Part shown: piece by piece, positions 8,810-18,051 of the stretch
How the letters are laid out: each line of letters starts with the position of its first letter
How positions within the stretch are numbered: the stretch's first letter is position 1
Assembly: GCF_026421305.1 (NCBI RefSeq)
Contig: NZ_JAPJBQ010000001.1
Span: 558,001 to 622,000, forward strand
Direction: 5' to 3'
Source: Dyella silvae
GTDB lineage: Bacteria > Pseudomonadota > Gammaproteobacteria > Xanthomonadales > Rhodanobacteraceae
Length of the DNA stretch: 64,000 nucleotides
Program-made: the position numbers and the translations under genes
The notes under the pieces: generated by a model
Told to the model about the DNA's origin: nothing
The model's input: the letters and a program-made list of their open reading frames with translations, nothing else
The model's database searches: none

Positions 8810-9477
8810 GTGCAAGAGGCTTCTCTGTTCCGGCTGTAGTGCAAAAGGTGGCCGCGGTACGGTGGTACGTCGCGGTCATCCATGGGGCAACGTTCCTCAT
8901 TGAGCTGGAAACGCTGTTCTGCCAAGAGCTGGCTGAAGTGCTGGCTGTGGCTATGGCCGGGGTCGGTAATCACCACCTCCGCTGACGGGTACGCATGCCG
9001 CTTGACGATCTCGGCGAGCAGCAGCGCTTGCACGGGTTCGTACAGGACGTCACTCGCGATGATGACGTCGAAGTGACCTATCGATGGCTGCGGGGCATCC
9101 CACTGAAGGCGATGGTAATCAACGGCGGGCAATGCGTTGAGCGCAGCGTTGTACGCGAGAAAGGACTCGGCCAAGGGGTGTGCATCCGACGCAACGATGT
9201 CGGCGCCACGGCGCTTCAGAACGAGGCAGGCCAGCCCGATGCCGCATCCCAGTTCGAGGATGCGCTTTCCGTCAACGGTGAAGCGATGCATGGCCTGGGC
9301 GAGAAGGCGCTCTGATGGCCACAGCTGACCAAACAGTCCCCATTGGGTGGCCGAAAGCCCCATGCACGCACGGTGGCCATTCGAGTCAGAGAACTGTTGC
9401 TTGTCGCTCAGAACCCGCAAACGGTACGTATGGCCACCGATCGAAAGCCGCTCGTTACGGGTCGCATAAGCTTGCAT
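8806..9477 (-). CDS. Class I SAM-dependent methyltransferase (METTL21/Methyltransf_16-like)
   Basis: A 223-residue protein with a Rossmann-type SAM-binding fold: motif I ILELGCGIGLACLVLKRRG followed by the acidic IVASD, and the post-I/IV region FDVIIASDVLYE, which replaces the usual NPPY and is typical of lysine-type METTL21-like enzymes. The target could be a protein lysine or a small molecule. ATG 9477 has GGGAG 5 bases upstream; the frame is open to 9582 but that extension has no support. It is co-transcribed with the YkgJ gene through an ATGA overlap. Confidence 0.78.
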   Translation of the reverse strand: MQAYATRNERLSIGGHTYRLRVLSDKQQFSDSNGHRACMGLSATQWGLFGQLWPSERLLAQAMHRFTVDGKRILELGCGIGLACLVLKRRGADIVASDAHPLAESFLAYNAALNALPAVDYHRLQWDAPQPSIGHFDVIIASDVLYEPVQALLLAEIVKRHAYPSAEVVITDPGHSHSQHFSQLLAEQRFQLNEERCPMDDRDVPPYRGHLLHYSRNREASCT

Positions 9478-9675
9478 TGCTGCTCCCGGAGGAACCCTGA
9501 AAACAGGGCGGAGTAGAGGGGAGCGAAGCGTGTGGCCCAATGAGCCGCACAGGACGCGCGAGGCGAGGATGTACTTGCACAACCATGGTACACCCCCGCG
9601 TCGTGCACGTACCTCACGTCATGATCTGTCCGTGGACCTGGCGCTGGGCCTAAGGTCGACGTCACCCGAAACGCG

Positions 9676-9864
9676 CTAGCGCGACTTGCGTCCTATGGGC
9701 GAAAGCGAGCGATTGGGTGCTGCGCCGGAATGGCCTGCATCGCGCGCAAAACGATCGGTTTTCCGATAGTCCTGCTCAGCTGCGGTCGTATCTCGTTTCT
9801 TCGCAGAGCCGCGGTAAACATCGTGAATGTCCGATAGCGAGATCGGCTTGGTCGGTGGCGCCAT
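9676..9864 (-). CDS. Hypothetical small protein
   Basis: A 62-residue basic, polar protein (MAPPTKPISLSDIHDVYRGS...) without membrane segments or recognised domain. Support is a start codon with AAGGAA 6 bases upstream and an N-terminus that reads as ordinary coding sequence. The C-terminal third is Arg/Ser-rich. I cannot assign a function. Confidence 0.4.
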   Translation of the reverse strand: MAPPTKPISLSDIHDVYRGSAKKRDTTAAEQDYRKTDRFARDAGHSGAAPNRSLSPIGRKSR

Positions 9865-9952
9865 GGCAAGTTCCTTAGCAATCTTGGGACACGAAAAGCC
9901 GCACCAACCTCCCGGAATCGAGCGGTTGATACGGAAAGAGACGGTTCATTGG

Positions 9953-10162
9953 CTAATGAAGGCTGTGATACCAAAGCGCTTCCATGCCCAAACGTGTCGC
10001 GCTTACTCGCGTCTGGTCCATGGTCACCAAGCCCGCCTCGCTGAGACGGCGTAGATCGGCAAGGCGCTCTATCGTGCGTAGAGACAACGGGCAGCGCTTT
10101 ACGACCTCACTCAACAGAGCCCATTGCTTGCAACTCAACACACTGGGTCGATAGATGCTCAT
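9953..10162 (-). CDS. Hypothetical small protein, possibly winged-helix-like
   Basis: A 69-residue protein (MSIYRPSVLSCKQWALLSEVVKRC...) ending LRRLSEAGLVTMDQTRVSATRLGMEAL, which resembles the recognition helix and wing of small winged-helix DNA-binding proteins (leucine-rich helix, AGLV, then xVTxLGxEAL). The start at 10162 follows GGGAGCGC; the frame is open further to 10243. It has no partner gene in a coherent operon. The winged-helix idea is an inference from a short segment. Confidence 0.45.
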   Translation of the reverse strand: MSIYRPSVLSCKQWALLSEVVKRCPLSLRTIERLADLRRLSEAGLVTMDQTRVSATRLGMEALWYHSLH

Positions 10163-10377
10163 GCGCTCCCAATCGCGAGCATCCGTGCGCGCTTCGTGAA
10201 AGTGAGTCCATCTACAGCACCATACGCGCTTATTGGACTTCAAATGTTAGTTTCTTCGTGGAAGGCGAAAAAGCGGATGTTTTGCCAGGCAAGAGAGGTT
10301 TCAGCCCTTTCCGCCCCGTGTACCCCTTGCGTCAAAGGAGTAGTGTCAGCTTACGACTGCCTGCGGAGTGTGCGGCT

Positions 10378-10599
10378 ATGCATGACCTCTTTGGTGTCAC
10401 CAGCAATGGCTTCAACTACACCGCACAATACGATGCAGCAGTATTGGATAGTGTCATTTGGGCCGCGACCTTTCGAAAGGGCGGGATCTATCGAGGGGTT
10501 CGGCACGGGCGCGTCTTCGACGTTTCGAAGCTATCGACTTCTGACGTCGAGCTTGCCGTTATGGACGACATCGAGGACATATGGGTCAGCGAGCACTAA
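10378..10599 (+). CDS. Hypothetical small protein
   Basis: A 73-residue protein beginning MHDLFGVTSNGFNYTAQYDA and ending MDDIEDIWVSEH. ATG 10378 has GGAG 9 bases upstream; the longer frame from 10258 gives low-complexity Arg/Pro sequence and is not preferred. The composition is acidic toward the C-terminus, with alternating hydrophobic residues suggesting a small alpha/beta fold. No family recognised. Confidence 0.45.
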   Translation: MHDLFGVTSNGFNYTAQYDAAVLDSVIWAATFRKGGIYRGVRHGRVFDVSKLSTSDVELAVMDDIEDIWVSEH

Positions 10600-10902
10600 C
10601 GTCTTACTAGCTGCCCATCTCCGTGATTAGGTATTGGCTGGCCGTCGCTGTGGCAGATACCGAGCCTGATCGAAGCCGGGGCTGTCGAGATTCTGCTTGA
10701 GAATTTCGAATGCCGCCCGGCGTCTCTCCATGCGGTGTGGCAAGCGAAAAAACTTTTGTCCGCAAAGGCCCACCCATTCATCTATATGCTGAGTGCGCGC
10801 ATGGATCGCTCGAGCCAAGAGTGCGGGGCACGGAGGCCATGACTCACCATCGCGCCATAAAAGCCCTTTAATTTAATTTTACATAATATACATTATGCGC
10901 AA
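10600..10902. other. Intergenic stretch ending in a strongly AT-rich block with an inverted repeat
   Basis: Leftward frames here use TTG or unsupported ATG starts and show no protein features. The last 35 bases (about 10867-10897) are very AT-rich in a GC-rich background and contain the inverted repeat CATAAT-N4-ATTATG at 10882-10897, resembling a promoter with an operator. No credible gene starts immediately on either side, so it may be what remains of a lost gene's control region. Confidence 0.35.
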
Positions 10903-11502
10903 TTACGGATGGCGCGGCCGCGTTGGCACAGCCATGGTCACAGCCCTCTTAATAAGGCCCAGGCGTCCGCTTCCCCAGAAAGCAAAGGTATCCGCACGCG
11001 CTCGCGTACCAAAGAAGTCGCCGGCCGGCTTGCGACTAAGTTGAGCTGGCCCTGCATGGCCACGACCGCATCTCGATGAACCCGTTCTGCGCCTTCGTGC
11101 CGTTGCTGCCACTGTTTGGCGTCCTGTCGAGCACGATCGACTTTTAGGTGCGCGCGGTCTTCGGCGGCACGAAAGTACGCCTCCTGTCCGCTCACGTTCT
11201 GTTCGCAGATCGACCTGATTCTCGTCCAGTTGAGTCCGAAGCATCTGGATATGTGCAGACTGAGCATCACACTGGTCTTGCAGACGGTCGCGCTGCTGCG
11301 CCAGATCAGCACGCGGCGCGTGACTGTCCTGCAGTTGGCCGTCGAGCGTGGCGCAAGCGTGCTCGGCGAGGTTCCGGGCGGCCGGTGTTTGCGCTGCGCT
11401 AGTTTGGGCGACTTTCAGCCGAGCTTCCCAGTTTTTACGCTCTTTCGCCAACTGGGCTTGGTCTGCTTCTAGCGAAGCCCGAATGGTGATGCCTCGTGCC
11501 AT
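10903..11502 (-). pseudogene. Broken KfrA-like coiled-coil DNA-binding protein gene
   Basis: The frame opens at ATG 11502 (GGAG 9 bases upstream) with MARGIT, the usual start of KfrA_N-domain proteins of xanthomonads, but jumps directly to coiled-coil sequence (SLEADQAQLAKERKNWEAR), so the helix-turn-helix segment appears deleted. The coiled coil (LAQQRDRLQDQCDAQSAHI...) runs to about residue 125, then continues in another frame as AYFRAAEDRAHLKVDRARQDAKQWQQRH up to the stop at 10938. The original frame becomes Arg-rich nonsense to 10903. At least one internal deletion and one frameshift are therefore implied. KfrA proteins are linked to plasmid or integrative-element maintenance. Confidence 0.6.
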
Positions 11503-11802
11503 GAAATGGCTCTCCCCAATCGGCGCCCTACTCGTTTGGATTTGTACTCGCGATAAGTGATGACTATTCACCCTGCCCTCGCGCGTGGTTGTCGCCAGGA
11601 GCGAATGTCGAATTTCGAAGTTAGAGCCAAAATACCAGGTGGCTTTTGATTGAAAGGCTTTTCAGGTTTGCTGCCAGCGCCCCAAGAGGACAAAGTCTCT
11701 TCTTATGGTCCATGCTATCGGTCCCGAGACGAGTGAGATCGTAAATCCACGAAGGCCTAGATCAGAAGCCTGAGTCGTTTGATGGTCTGCCTCGCATGAG
11801 GG

Positions 11803-12231
11803 TTATGAGTGCCTCTTTGGGTGCCAGGCCTTGTGCACAAATTCAATGCGATTGCCGTCGAAGTCGGAGACGTTGGCGGCGTAGTAGCCGGGAGCAAAGT
11901 AGGTGCGATCTGCTGGCTTACCTTCGTCATTGCCGCCGGCATGAATTGCAGCGGCGTAGGCAGCATCGACCAGCTCATGTGTGGCGCAGGCGATCCCTAT
12001 GTAGAGCCCGGTTTCGCCGGGCTTGCGTTGACGCAGCCAGATGCTCGAACCGCCACCCTTTCCACTGTGGTACACATCGTCGACGATGCCGTAAAGATCA
12101 GGGACACCTGCGGGGCCCAGGGCAGAATCGTAGTTTCCGAAGAAGCTCCAGCCGATCGGCTGCAGGGCTTCGGTGTAGAACGCCAGTGACTTCTTGATGT
12201 CGGTGACGGAGATATAGACGTGGTCGATCAT
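11803..12231 (-). CDS. VOC (vicinal oxygen chelate) family protein, glyoxalase-like
   Basis: A 142-residue single-domain protein with the repeated beta-alpha-beta-beta-beta pattern of the VOC fold: MIDHVYISVTDIKKSLAFYTEAL at the start (metal-ligand His4 position) and YYAANVSDFDGNRIEFVHK at the end (Glu ligand position). Members act as glyoxalases, dioxygenases or resistance proteins; nothing here narrows the substrate. ATG 12231 is preceded by AAAGGAG at 4 bases. It is monocistronic. Confidence 0.85.
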   Translation of the reverse strand: MIDHVYISVTDIKKSLAFYTEALQPIGWSFFGNYDSALGPAGVPDLYGIVDDVYHSGKGGGSSIWLRQRKPGETGLYIGIACATHELVDAAYAAAIHAGGNDEGKPADRTYFAPGYYAANVSDFDGNRIEFVHKAWHPKRHS

Positions 12232-12629
12232 TTTGCTCCTTTCCGGCGTTTGCGTTGTCAGGGGCGAATCATCCCCCAGCGGCGCGAGTCCCGCTATATA
12301 CGAGGCGAGCTTCGGTCAACGCCAAGCACATGCGGCGCTCAAGATACCTTGCTGCCGCATTGCCAAACAGGCGTTTGCTTGCTTTCGAAAGACAGGGAAA
12401 TCTGCATAATCTCGCGTCTTTAACGCAACGATCCTGCACTTGCCGCGGACCGGTCAACTTCACCGAGGCATTACGCAACGCCGCGCATGATTAAGCAAAA
12501 TCATCCGAAACTCCGAGTGGTTTATCCGTGGGTTTCGGAGTGCGCCAAGTCGTTCGATACCTCCTATGAGGCACTTGGGCTGCCAGTCACTTGAGCGTCA
12601 ACTCGACTCCACCAGAGGGAGATCGACTT
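12232..12629. other. Intergenic stretch without a supported gene
   Basis: About 400 bases between divergent units. Open frames are short and lack ribosome sites. Promoters for the leftward VOC gene and the rightward decarboxylase must lie in or next to it, but no clear -35/-10 pair or palindrome was seen. Confidence 0.3.
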
Positions 12630-12812
12630 ATGTTCCCGTTTGAATGGTCACTACCCGCGCTCATGGTCACGGCGCCGGGTGGCCACTATGAAAAGGCGAA
12701 GGAGCCGGCGTGCTCAGTCATGACTGATGCATTGACGCATCTGGTGCAGCGGGGCGCCATCATGGCGGCCTTGCCAGGCTTTCTGCGATGGATGGCCCAT
12801 CGTTCCCTTTGA
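12630..12812 (+). CDS. Small ORF upstream of the keto-acid decarboxylase, unknown
   Basis: A 60-residue ORF (MFPFEWSLPALMVTAPGGHYEK...) with an AGGGAG ribosome site at the right distance, ending 56 bases before the next gene. It has no recognised domain, and the composition is only weakly protein-like. It may be a leader or a small real gene. Low confidence. Confidence 0.3.
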   Translation: MFPFEWSLPALMVTAPGGHYEKAKEPACSVMTDALTHLVQRGAIMAALPGFLRWMAHRSL

Positions 12813-12868
12813 GGCTCGCCATCCAGCTTTCGCCAACTTCTTCTGATGCGTCAGATCGGGAGTCCCCC

Positions 12869-14575
12869 ATGGCAAGCAACGTCCAACGAATGAAGATCGG
12901 CGACTTCCTTCTTCGCCGTCTTGAAGAGGCTGGCATTCGGCACCTTTTTGGTGTTCCCGGCGATTACAACCTTACATTGCTTCAGCAGCTCCACGATGCG
13001 GGCCGGATGCGGTGGATCGGTACCACCGGTGAACTCAATGCCTCTTATGCGGCCGACGGCTATGCCAGGCTCAATGGCCTCGGGGCCTTACTTGTCACCA
13101 ATGGCGTGGGTCCGCTGAGCGCCATCAACGGCATCGGCGGCTCGTGCGCCGAGCACGTTCCGGTTATCTGCATCAGCGGCTCGATACCATTGCGATCCAT
13201 CGATCGCGGCCTGGGAATGCACCACACCATGGCCGACGGCCATTGGAACCACTTCCTTGATGCCTACAAGCAGGTGACTGCGGCGCAGGCCAGAATCACG
13301 CCTCGCAATGCGGCTTCGGAGATCGATCGCCTGATCCTCACCGCCTGGCGTGAAAAACTTCCGGTGTATATGGAGTTTCCGTCCGACATCGCGTATCTGG
13401 ACATTGAGGTTCCTTCGGCGCCCCTCGTTCTTGCCGAGCCGCCGTGTGATCCGGAACGGCTGAATTCGTGCATTGCCACGCTCGCGCAACATCTGTCGAC
13501 CGCCACGTCGCCGGCGATTCTGGTAGACGCCGATGCGGATCGATTCGGGGTCGCTCCCGAACTCAAGGAGCTTGCCGCGAAACTCCAGGCACCCATCGCG
13601 GTGATCAACGCAGCCAAGGGCGTGATTGATGAGTCCTTCCCGCACTATCTTGGCATCTACGCCGGCATGGCCAGTGAACCGGGCGTGCGGGAGCTCATAG
13701 AGAGCAGCGACTGCTTGCTCGCCATCGGCTACCGGCCAATCGAGGTGACGACGGGCGATTTCTCGGCCACTCTGCCCGCAAACACGATTCACGCCCGTGG
13801 ACACTCGGTGGATATTGGCCACGATAACTATCAGGCGGTGACGCTCAAGGAAGTGCTCCGTGGCGTCGTCGACGCGATCCCTCAGATGAGCCATCGCCCG
13901 CCACGCCTCAAGACTGCACCTGCTGCAGCGGCGCATTTAGACAGCCATGCAAAGCTGACCCAGGCCTTTTATTGGCAGGCTATCCAGGGATATCTGCAGC
14001 CAGGCGACGTGCTTTACGTCGACAACGGCACGTCATTTTCCCTGCTCGGCCTGAAGCTCCCGCCAAAGAGCACTTTCATTGGCTCGATCAACTGGGGCTC
14101 GATCGGTTATTCAGTGGGGGCCCTTCTGGGGGCACTGACCGCGGCGCCGGATCGGCGTCACCTGCTACTGATCGGCGATGGCTCCTTCCAGGTCACTGCG
14201 CAGGAGTTGTCGACCATTCTTCGTCACGACCACAAGCCTGTGATCCTCCTGATCAACAATGGCGGATACACCATTGAACGCGGCTACCTCGGCAAGACAG
14301 AGCCCTACAACGACATCGCAAACTGGTCCTATGCCGACTTGCCGAGAGTACTTCGCCCTGACACTTCCGCGCGAACGTTTGTTGTCAGGACAGGCGCTGA
14401 TCTGGAGAAGGCGCTTCAAGCACCGAACGACAGTCTGATTTTCATCGAATCGATCATGGACGCCTGCGACGCTCCGGCTGCCGTCAGCCGTAGCAGCAAC
14501 CTGGGTGCCGAACTCGACTATGGGCCCACTGGCCCGCAACATCGCGAAGGCATGCAGCTTCGGCCACCCGCGTAG
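12869..14575 (+). CDS. Thiamine-diphosphate-dependent alpha-keto-acid decarboxylase (indolepyruvate/pyruvate decarboxylase family)
   Basis: A 568-residue enzyme predicted to decarboxylate a 2-keto acid (phenylpyruvate, indolepyruvate or pyruvate) to the aldehyde. The Pyr domain has the catalytic Glu in GTTGELNASYAADGYAR (E55) and the twin-His motif GMHHTMADG (H118-H119) that separates decarboxylases from acetolactate synthases. The PP domain has the ThDP/Mg motif GDGSFQ ... LLINNGGYTIERG. Length matches PDC/IPDC. ATG 12869 has GGGAG 6 bases upstream; the frame is open to 12788 but without support. In plant-associated bacteria this family can serve indole-acetate synthesis, but the substrate is not readable here. 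It converges with the efflux operon. Confidence 0.88.
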   Translation: MASNVQRMKIGDFLLRRLEEAGIRHLFGVPGDYNLTLLQQLHDAGRMRWIGTTGELNASYAADGYARLNGLGALLVTNGVGPLSAINGIGGSCAEHVPVICISGSIPLRSIDRGLGMHHTMADGHWNHFLDAYKQVTAAQARITPRNAASEIDRLILTAWREKLPVYMEFPSDIAYLDIEVPSAPLVLAEPPCDPERLNSCIATLAQHLSTATSPAILVDADADRFGVAPELKELAAKLQAPIAVINAAKGVIDESFPHYLGIYAGMASEPGVRELIESSDCLLAIGYRPIEVTTGDFSATLPANTIHARGHSVDIGHDNYQAVTLKEVLRGVVDAIPQMSHRPPRLKTAPAAAAHLDSHAKLTQAFYWQAIQGYLQPGDVLYVDNGTSFSLLGLKLPPKSTFIGSINWGSIGYSVGALLGALTAAPDRRHLLLIGDGSFQVTAQELSTILRHDHKPVILLINNGGYTIERGYLGKTEPYNDIANWSYADLPRVLRPDTSARTFVVRTGADLEKALQAPNDSLIFIESIMDACDAPAAVSRSSNLGAELDYGPTGPQHREGMQLRPPA

Positions 14576-14648
14576 CGGCTAACACTCCGCGCGTGTTCTT
14601 CGCACTCCGGGCATGGGCGCCCGGCGCAGGAAAGGGCCGCGCAATCGA

Positions 14649-16211
14649 CTAGTCAGGCGCCGACCCCAGACTTCCGCAGACCAGTGCCAGCGTGGCTGCT
14701 GCTGAAAGTGCGGCGCTATGTGCATCGGCCGTGGCATCGCGCGCTTCGAGCAACTGGCGTTCGGCAGTCAGCACGTCGGTGGACGAACCGACGCCGCGCC
14801 GGTAGGCCGCCAGCGCGGCGTCATAGGTGGTCTGTGAGGCGTCAAGCAGGGCTTGCGCTGCAGCCATCGCTGCGAGGCTGGTTCGCAGTTTGGAATGGGC
14901 CATCACGACCTCCTGTGCGGCACCGAGCTTCACCCGCTCCAGTGCATCCTCCGCCGAGTCCTCCCGGTTTCGCGCCTGCGCCAACGCGGCGTTGCGCACG
15001 CCACCGTTGTAGATCGGCACGGACACGCCGAACATGATGGTGGTTCCCCACTGACGGTTCGAAAGATTCACCGTGGGCGCCTGATCACCCACGGCCGGGA
15101 TAGCCGAAACGCGAAAATTGCCGCTGTTGTAGGTGCCGGACGCGGAGACAAATACCTTCGGAAGGAAATCAGCCTTCGCAGCGCGCACCCCTGCCTCCGC
15201 CGCCTTCTGCGTAGCTATGGCGGCAAGGACATCCGGGCGCCGCTGCAGCGCATGCTCGACCACCGTTTCGATCGGCTGATCGAGGTGGGTTGGAAGTGGG
15301 CGCTGGGATATATCGGCGATGCGAATATGCGACAGCGGAGAAACGCCCAAGGCCGAAAGTAGCGCGACATACGCGTCGGACTGATCGCCATCGGCGCGAA
15401 TCCTGGCAAGCTCGGCCTGTGCTGCAAACTGGCGGGCCTGGGCCACTTCGACGACGGTGCCTATGCCGTGCTGTTTTCGGCTTTCGGCGGCCGTCAGGAT
15501 CTCCTGCGCATCCCTCAGTGACGCCTGCGTGCTGTCGGCGCGGGCGCGGGTGGCCGAGTAAGTGTAAAAGGCCACACTGACCACATGGATGAGCTTCTGG
15601 TGGGCTGCAGTGAAAGCCACGTTGGCGATGACCGTTCCTTGGTCGGCAGCATCCACCAGCGCTTCTCGCCTGCCGAAGTCGAACAACAGCCAGTCAATCG
15701 ATAACACCGACACGGTGCCACTGGCTGACTCGCTCTGGCCAACAGAAAGACCGGAGAGCGCCGTGCCGTTTCCATTCGCCGATTGCCTGCCGCCCAGAAC
15801 GGTGGCGCTGATGCGCGGCAGATACGTACTCCGCGCCATGCCAGCCGTGAGTGCTGCATTGCGGGCATCGTTCCAGGCGATGCGCGTCTCGGGATTGGTG
15901 CTTTCGGCCAGATCGATCAGGTCGGCAAGGCCATAAACCCTCTCCGAATCGATGGCTGCCGGTGGAAAGCCCGACGCGACCGGGTTGGGTGGCAAGACAT
16001 AACCGGACGATGGCGGTTGAGCACCGGAAACGGGTTTTGCCGAAAGAGCGCCCGCAGCATCCACCGTGGGAGACCACGGTCGGTCAGGTGCGGTCGGCGC
16101 CATCTGCAACGCAGAGGTGGCGCAGCCGCTCAACACCAGCACCACCACCAGGGCAAGGTTAGCGCGCAATGGGCTGCTCCTGATCTTGGCCGCCTTTTGC
16201 AGTGGGATCAT
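14649..16211 (-). CDS. mdtP: Outer-membrane efflux lipoprotein, MdtP/NodT-like (TolC family)
   Basis: A roughly 520-residue outer-membrane factor with a lipoprotein signal (ALVVVLVLSGCATS) and the two TolC-type helical repeats (first at LADLIDLAESTNPETRIAWNDARNAAL, second at RRPDVLAAIATQKAAEAGVRAAKADFLPKVFVSASGTY). It forms the outer-membrane channel of the tripartite system with the genes immediately upstream. The ATG at 16211 overlaps the FUSC gene by 53 bases. A TTG at 16169 in the same frame has a better AGGAG and would give a compact lipoprotein signal, so the start is open. Last gene of the ytcA-mdtNOP-like operon. Confidence 0.85.
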   Translation of the reverse strand: MIPLQKAAKIRSSPLRANLALVVVLVLSGCATSALQMAPTAPDRPWSPTVDAAGALSAKPVSGAQPPSSGYVLPPNPVASGFPPAAIDSERVYGLADLIDLAESTNPETRIAWNDARNAALTAGMARSTYLPRISATVLGGRQSANGNGTALSGLSVGQSESASGTVSVLSIDWLLFDFGRREALVDAADQGTVIANVAFTAAHQKLIHVVSVAFYTYSATRARADSTQASLRDAQEILTAAESRKQHGIGTVVEVAQARQFAAQAELARIRADGDQSDAYVALLSALGVSPLSHIRIADISQRPLPTHLDQPIETVVEHALQRRPDVLAAIATQKAAEAGVRAAKADFLPKVFVSASGTYNSGNFRVSAIPAVGDQAPTVNLSNRQWGTTIMFGVSVPIYNGGVRNAALAQARNREDSAEDALERVKLGAAQEVVMAHSKLRTSLAAMAAAQALLDASQTTYDAALAAYRRGVGSSTDVLTAERQLLEARDATADAHSAALSAAATLALVCGSLGSAPD

Positions 16212-18051
16212 CGGTCACCACGTCCGCGGCTTCGGCGTCCACATCATCGGCCATGCGATCGAGGCGCGTCGCGGTGGTGTCCAGCCACGCGCGATGATCA
16301 GAGACGAGAAGAGGCACCTCCAGGCCTGCCAGATCAACAATCAGCGCGTGACGTTGCCGAAACCATTCCGGTCGCGGTCGAAGTGAGGTCGGTTCATAGC
16401 GCGCAATGTCCAGGTCGACGGTCAGGGCATACAGAGCGGCATGGGCGGCAGGTAACTGTTCCCGGCGTGCCACCCGTTCCGGCCATCGTGCCAGCTGGGC
16501 CAGCCGACGCAACAAGCCAGCCATGGCCTGATCAACGCGATCAGCGATGCTGACCGGCCAGACATAGACGAATATCAGGTAGACCACCGCATTGCCTATG
16601 AAGATGCCAACGATGCGGTCGCGTGCCAGGCTGAGGTCGAACGCCGGTGACGACCCCTGGATGACGCAGAGGAAGAAAGCGAAGGTCAACTGGAATCCGG
16701 CGTACGCCACGCGCGGGCTTCCCGCCGCGATCCAGCCGCCCGCCAACGCGCCTACAAACACGAGTGTCAGCAAGCCGGACAAGTGATCGATCAAGGGCAC
16801 CATCCACACGATCGCCGCCAGCCCCGCAGCTGCGCCAACCAGGGCGCCGGCGATGCGTAGCGACATTTTTTCCACGGTTTCTGCTGCAGTGGGAAGTGAA
16901 ACGATGTAGCAGGTAATCAGGCAGGTATGGATGCCTGGCCAGTCGGCCAGTGAATAGAACAAATAGCAAATCGTCGCTGCCACCGTGACCTTGACGGCAT
17001 AGCGGATATGCGCCGGGTTGCTCCATGCATCGGCGGAGAAGAATCCGCTCTTTGCCTTTTTCGCAGGTTCCTCGGGCGGTTGCGGGGCCACAGCGAATGT
17101 CGCAAGCGTCGCATTGAAATCCGCGAGCAGCGTCGCCGTCGCTGCATCGGCCGGAGCATCGCTCAGATGAACGGGCTGGATATCCACGGGATAGAGATTC
17201 CTTTTCAGAATCCCTGCCATGTCGCCAAGTCTGGCAGACGCAATCGCGCGCCAGTGACTGGATATCTCGCTGCCAGCCATTGCTTCCACCACCATCAGCA
17301 ATGTATCGGTCGAGCGCGCTGCCTGCTGGATCGCTGCCACGTCTGCTGCAGGCGACGTCTTCTCGATCGAGGCAAAACGCATGAGTCCCTGGATGGCCGA
17401 GCCCCCTGCCCGCCGCAGCTCGGCCACGCGTCGACGGCATCGGGCATCGGGTGTGAGCATGAAGGCTTGCGCGGCGCGCAGCCGCAACGCCATCCCCTGC
17501 AAAGCCAGCTTGCGGGGCGCAGGGCCTATCAACAGGTTGACCACAATCGATACGCCGGCAGGAACGCCGATCATCATCCAGGCGTACAGCAGTGCTCGTG
17601 TGGCCAGTTCACCACCGGGCATCTTGCCCAGTACATCCAGCGCATAGGCCAGGATCAATGAGATCGTTGATGCAAACGGCTTGAGTTTGCTTGCAGAGGC
17701 GAGGAACAGCAGCGACAGCGAGAGTGTGGCCATGATCGATACGCGCAGCGCCGGAATATCGAGTGCTGCATCTGCGATCAACAAAAGCAGGCCGATAACC
17801 AGGCTTATCAGCACCGTCATGGCGATGCTGGTCACAATGCTGCCGGTTCGATCCGGCTTGTTCATGAAGAACACCAGATAAGCCGACAGCGCCGCATCGG
17901 GCAGCTCATACGTCTGCGCGACCCACGTAGTGAGCGCGCAGATCAGTGCCAGGCGCAGTGCAAACTCGCCGCGCCCCGGCGTGCACAGCCAAAGCTCCGA
18001 CCAGCGGGTATGGAGCCACCCTTCCAGCCGGTCATCGGCAAGCGGCGCCAT
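16159..18051 (-). CDS. mdtO: FUSC-family inner-membrane efflux protein, MdtO-like
   Basis: A 630-residue membrane protein with two sets of about five to six hydrophobic segments (N-terminal from FALRLALICALTTWVAQTY, C-terminal from YAVKVTVAATICYLFYSLADWPG) separated by cytoplasmic helical regions, the layout of FUSC/aromatic-acid exporter proteins such as MdtO and AaeB. The conserved CLITCYIVSLPTAAETVEKMSLRIAGALVGA block is seen. It probably exports aromatic or other hydrophobic acids with the adaptor upstream and lipoprotein downstream. The start ATG 18051 follows GAGG and overlaps the adaptor gene by 20 bases, showing one operon. Confidence 0.87.
   Translation of the reverse strand: MAPLADDRLEGWLHTRWSELWLCTPGRGEFALRLALICALTTWVAQTYELPDAALSAYLVFFMNKPDRTGSIVTSIAMTVLISLVIGLLLLIADAALDIPALRVSIMATLSLSLLFLASASKLKPFASTISLILAYALDVLGKMPGGELATRALLYAWMMIGVPAGVSIVVNLLIGPAPRKLALQGMALRLRAAQAFMLTPDARCRRRVAELRRAGGSAIQGLMRFASIEKTSPAADVAAIQQAARSTDTLLMVVEAMAGSEISSHWRAIASARLGDMAGILKRNLYPVDIQPVHLSDAPADAATATLLADFNATLATFAVAPQPPEEPAKKAKSGFFSADAWSNPAHIRYAVKVTVAATICYLFYSLADWPGIHTCLITCYIVSLPTAAETVEKMSLRIAGALVGAAAGLAAIVWMVPLIDHLSGLLTLVFVGALAGGWIAAGSPRVAYAGFQLTFAFFLCVIQGSSPAFDLSLARDRIVGIFIGNAVVYLIFVYVWPVSIADRVDQAMAGLLRRLAQLARWPERVARREQLPAAHAALYALTVDLDIARYEPTSLRPRPEWFRQRHALIVDLAGLEVPLLVSDHRAWLDTTATRLDRMADDVDAEAADVVTDDPTAKGGQDQEQPIAR

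Noticed and set aside
10596-10818. Two leftward frames of about 60 codons
   Set aside because: One uses TTG without a ribosome site and the other an unsupported ATG; neither sequence looks coding.
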